From: Prevotellaceae bacterium
Lineage (GTDB): Bacteria; Bacteroidota; Bacteroidia; Bacteroidales; Paludibacteraceae
NCBI GenBank assembly: GCA_031270565.1
Contig: JAISXJ010000005.1
Location: 1 to 8,079 of the forward strand
Reading direction: 5' to 3'
DNA length: 8,079 nucleotides
Part shown: positions 6,507-8,079 of the stretch, one piece after another
Layout: every line of letters begins with the position of its first letter
How positions within the stretch are numbered: the first letter of the stretch is position 1
Made by a program: the position numbers and the translations under genes
Notes under the pieces: generated by a model
Seen by the model: the letters and a program-made list of their open reading frames with translations, nothing else
What the model was told of the DNA's origin: nothing
Databases searched by the model: none

Positions 6507-7913
6507 GTGCTGAACTATTTTCCCCAATATTTTACCAAGAGAGCTATCTATCTGTATCTGCTTTCAATGGTTGCAGTGATGGTATTGTTCAATGCCTTCA
6601 TACTCCCGACGACATACATTATACTTGGCTTCATTGAGGCAGTCGGCTTTTTCTACTTTGCCAATCTCCAAACAATACGTTGGGGACAGACAGCGGAGAA
6701 AAGTTTTCTCAGGCATATCTTCTTTCTGGCATTGGTTCTTCGGATTATTTACGTCGTCTTCAACTATTTCTTTATGATATATGAGACCGGCATTCCATTT
6801 GAGCATGCAGCAGCAGACGTTCTCTTCTACGATTCTGCGGCGCGGCTTGGCGCTGATCAGATTGCTGCCGGCAATTACCGTCTGTATGACTTTTTTGGCG
6901 TGCCTTTGTCGGATTCGGGAGAAGTCACCTACCTGTCTTATGTTTACGCCATTTTCGGCAAGAGCATTATGTTTGCGCGTCTGCTGAAAGCCCTGTGGAG
7001 CGCCCTTACATGTGTTCTCATCTACAAACTCGCCAAACGTAATTTCGGCGAACAGGTAGCCAGAATGGCGACGCTGTTTTGTGTGTTTATGCCGAATCTC
7101 ATCTATTACACGGGTACGCATTTGAAAGAGACAGAGATGACTTTTTTAATGGTGCTGTTTGTGGAACGGCTGGATGATTTACTCCGGAATCGAAAGTTTA
7201 AAATACTCAATATGCTGGTACCGGTGTTGGTGGTGGCTGTGCTGTTTACGTATCGCACGGCAGTGGGGATAACTGCTATTATGTCTTTTTTCACTACGCT
7301 GGTGTTTTCCACTAAACGAGTTATGAACTTCGGGCGACGAATGATACTGATTGTATGGGTGGCATCTGTCGTTGTGTTTTTTTGGGGTGGACAGATACAA
7401 ATGGAAGTAGAGGGTTTATGGGAGGGACGGTTAACAAATCAATCCGTTTCCATGCAGGACAGAGCCACTATGAAAGGGGGGAATAAATTTGTGGAAAATC
7501 TCTCTGCTGCTGTTTTTGTGCCGTTAATTTTTGTAATACCTTTTCCTACTGTTGTAAATATTGAGATGCAGCATTTCCAGATGATGATTAATGGTGGTAA
7601 TTTTGTGAAAAATCTGATGGCTTTCTTTGTGCTGCTGGCGCTGTATCATCTCGTAAAAACAGGAAAGTGGCGCGATTATACTCTAATAGGCAGTTTTATG
7701 TTATTCTATCTGATAATTATTGCTTTCAGTAAATTTGCCGCTGTAGAGCGTTTTCACCTGCCGATTATACCGTTTTTTATGACCTTCGCGGCTTACGGCG
7801 TCAGTTTGATTACCAATAAAACAAAAAAATATTACAACATCTATATCGTACTTCTGTTTGTTGCCATCATCGGATGGAGTTGGTTTAAGCTGGGAGGCAG
7901 AGGCTTGATATGA
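6507..7913 (+). CDS. Polytopic membrane protein, probable GT-C (PMT/ArnT-like) glycosyltransferase
   Basis: This 468-residue integral membrane protein has about a dozen hydrophobic segments (approximately 14-32, 36-53, 70-91, 157-174, 184-201, 233-250, 251-267, 278-294, 334-350, 370-384, 391-410, 418-436 and 443-459). A loop at 92-150 carries D104 and D109 (AADVLFYDSAARLG). After it come a short conserved-looking THLKETEMTF (204-213) and a later ERFHLPIIPF (414-423). This order (acidic loop, a Lys/Glu motif after a membrane segment, then an Arg-x-x-x-Pro-x-x-Pro stretch) resembles PMT_2/ArnT-like enzymes, which transfer sugars from polyprenyl-phosphate donors outside the membrane. A Wzy-type polymerase or another glycan-assembly protein is the main alternative. 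Start choice: GTG 6507 keeps the full first membrane segment, whereas the next ATG (6567) lies inside it. The gene begins 8 bases after the glycosyltransferase stop, so tight coupling is likely. Confidence 0.65.
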   Translation: MLNYFPQYFTKRAIYLYLLSMVAVMVLFNAFILPTTYIILGFIEAVGFFYFANLQTIRWGQTAEKSFLRHIFFLALVLRIIYVVFNYFFMIYETGIPFEHAAADVLFYDSAARLGADQIAAGNYRLYDFFGVPLSDSGEVTYLSYVYAIFGKSIMFARLLKALWSALTCVLIYKLAKRNFGEQVARMATLFCVFMPNLIYYTGTHLKETEMTFLMVLFVERLDDLLRNRKFKILNMLVPVLVVAVLFTYRTAVGITAIMSFFTTLVFSTKRVMNFGRRMILIVWVASVVVFFWGGQIQMEVEGLWEGRLTNQSVSMQDRATMKGGNKFVENLSAAVFVPLIFVIPFPTVVNIEMQHFQMMINGGNFVKNLMAFFVLLALYHLVKTGKWRDYTLIGSFMLFYLIIIAFSKFAAVERFHLPIIPFFMTFAAYGVSLITNKTKKYYNIYIVLLFVAIIGWSWFKLGGRGLI

Positions 7914-7938
7914 TGCTTTCGGGAATGAAAATGAGTAC

Positions 7939-7970
7939 GAACCCCCCAAATTGAGTAGGAAGGGGGCTTC
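7939..7970 (+). terminator. GC-rich hairpin after the last gene, including edge motif right copy
   Basis: GAA-C-CCCCC and GGGGG-C-TTC pair, with one C-C mismatch, around a 14-base loop. The downstream sequence TAAAAATTAGATTTTT is AT-rich but not a clean T run, so this is a plausible but imperfect terminator for the plus-strand operon ending at 7913. TTGAGTAGG-AA-GGGGGCTT (7951-7969) within it repeats the left-edge motif. Confidence 0.45.
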
Positions 7971-8078
7971 TAAAAATTAGATTTTTCAAGGCTTGCGATT
8001 GAGGTAAAAGCGGAGTTTACTAACGTAAATGAGCATTTTACCGAAAGAGCGTAACGCAGAAAAAGCAATTTTTAGAAG
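7967..8078. repeat. 112-base imperfect palindrome at the right edge
   Basis: CTTCTAAAAATT (7967-7978) pairs perfectly with AATTTTTAGAAG (8067-8078). Further inward, TTTTTC pairs with GAAAAA, TGCG with CGCA, GGTAAAA (8003-8009) with TTTTACC (8036-8042) and TTTAC (8016-8020) with GTAAA (8025-8029), around a TAAC loop. Outer, middle and inner pairs share nearly the same centre near 8022.5. No coding frame is evident. It could be a long terminator hairpin, a small non-autonomous mobile element or a dispersed palindromic repeat. Confidence 0.7.
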
Positions 8079-8079
8079 T

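Noticed and set aside
6564..7121. 185-codon minus-strand frame opposite the membrane protein gene
   Set aside because: It has irregular composition with no hydrophobic or domain pattern, while the plus-strand frame has clear membrane segments and glycosyltransferase-like motifs.

Overview
The window comes from a member of the Bacteroidota, most likely the order Bacteroidales. Three things point there: promoter -7 boxes of the TAnnTTTG type (TACCTTTG before prfB, TATTTTTG before parE), A-rich leaders instead of Shine-Dalgarno sites before most starts, and the ParE wording EGDSASGSITKSRDVN, which is typical of this phylum. This placement is by eye and no search was run.

Layout. Positions 1-278 hold no convincing gene, only a short edge motif and a strong hairpin terminator (144-177). 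On the minus strand, a lipid kinase of the diacylglycerol kinase/YegS/BmrU family (279-1169) lies 20 bases downstream of prfB, the gene for peptide chain release factor 2 (1190-2309), so the two probably form one operon. The prfB frame is interrupted by an in-frame TGA at codon 22, set in an almost textbook +1 programmed frameshift site. The true start is therefore about 100 bases upstream of what a plain open-reading-frame call gives.

A divergent intergenic region (2310-2648) separates prfB from the plus-strand genes. It carries a promoter at each end and, between them, a patchwork of short tandem and inverted repeats, including two abutting 28-base units. The plus strand then reads parE (topoisomerase IV subunit B), tcdA (t6A-modifying dehydratase), a GT4-type glycosyltransferase, and a polytopic membrane protein resembling GT-C (PMT/ArnT-like) glycosyltransferases. 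Spacers are 50, 38 and 8 bases, with no obvious internal promoter. Housekeeping genes thus run into a pair of probable cell-surface glycan genes.

After the last stop codon (7913) come a GC-rich hairpin and a 112-base imperfect palindrome that ends one base before the window does. The motif TTGAGTAGG...GGGGGCTT occurs near both window edges, which suggests that dispersed repeats bound this piece. I found no RNA gene, CRISPR array, transposase or defence system. The best-supported unusual feature is the prfB recoding site; the least explained are the intergenic repeat patchwork and the terminal palindrome.
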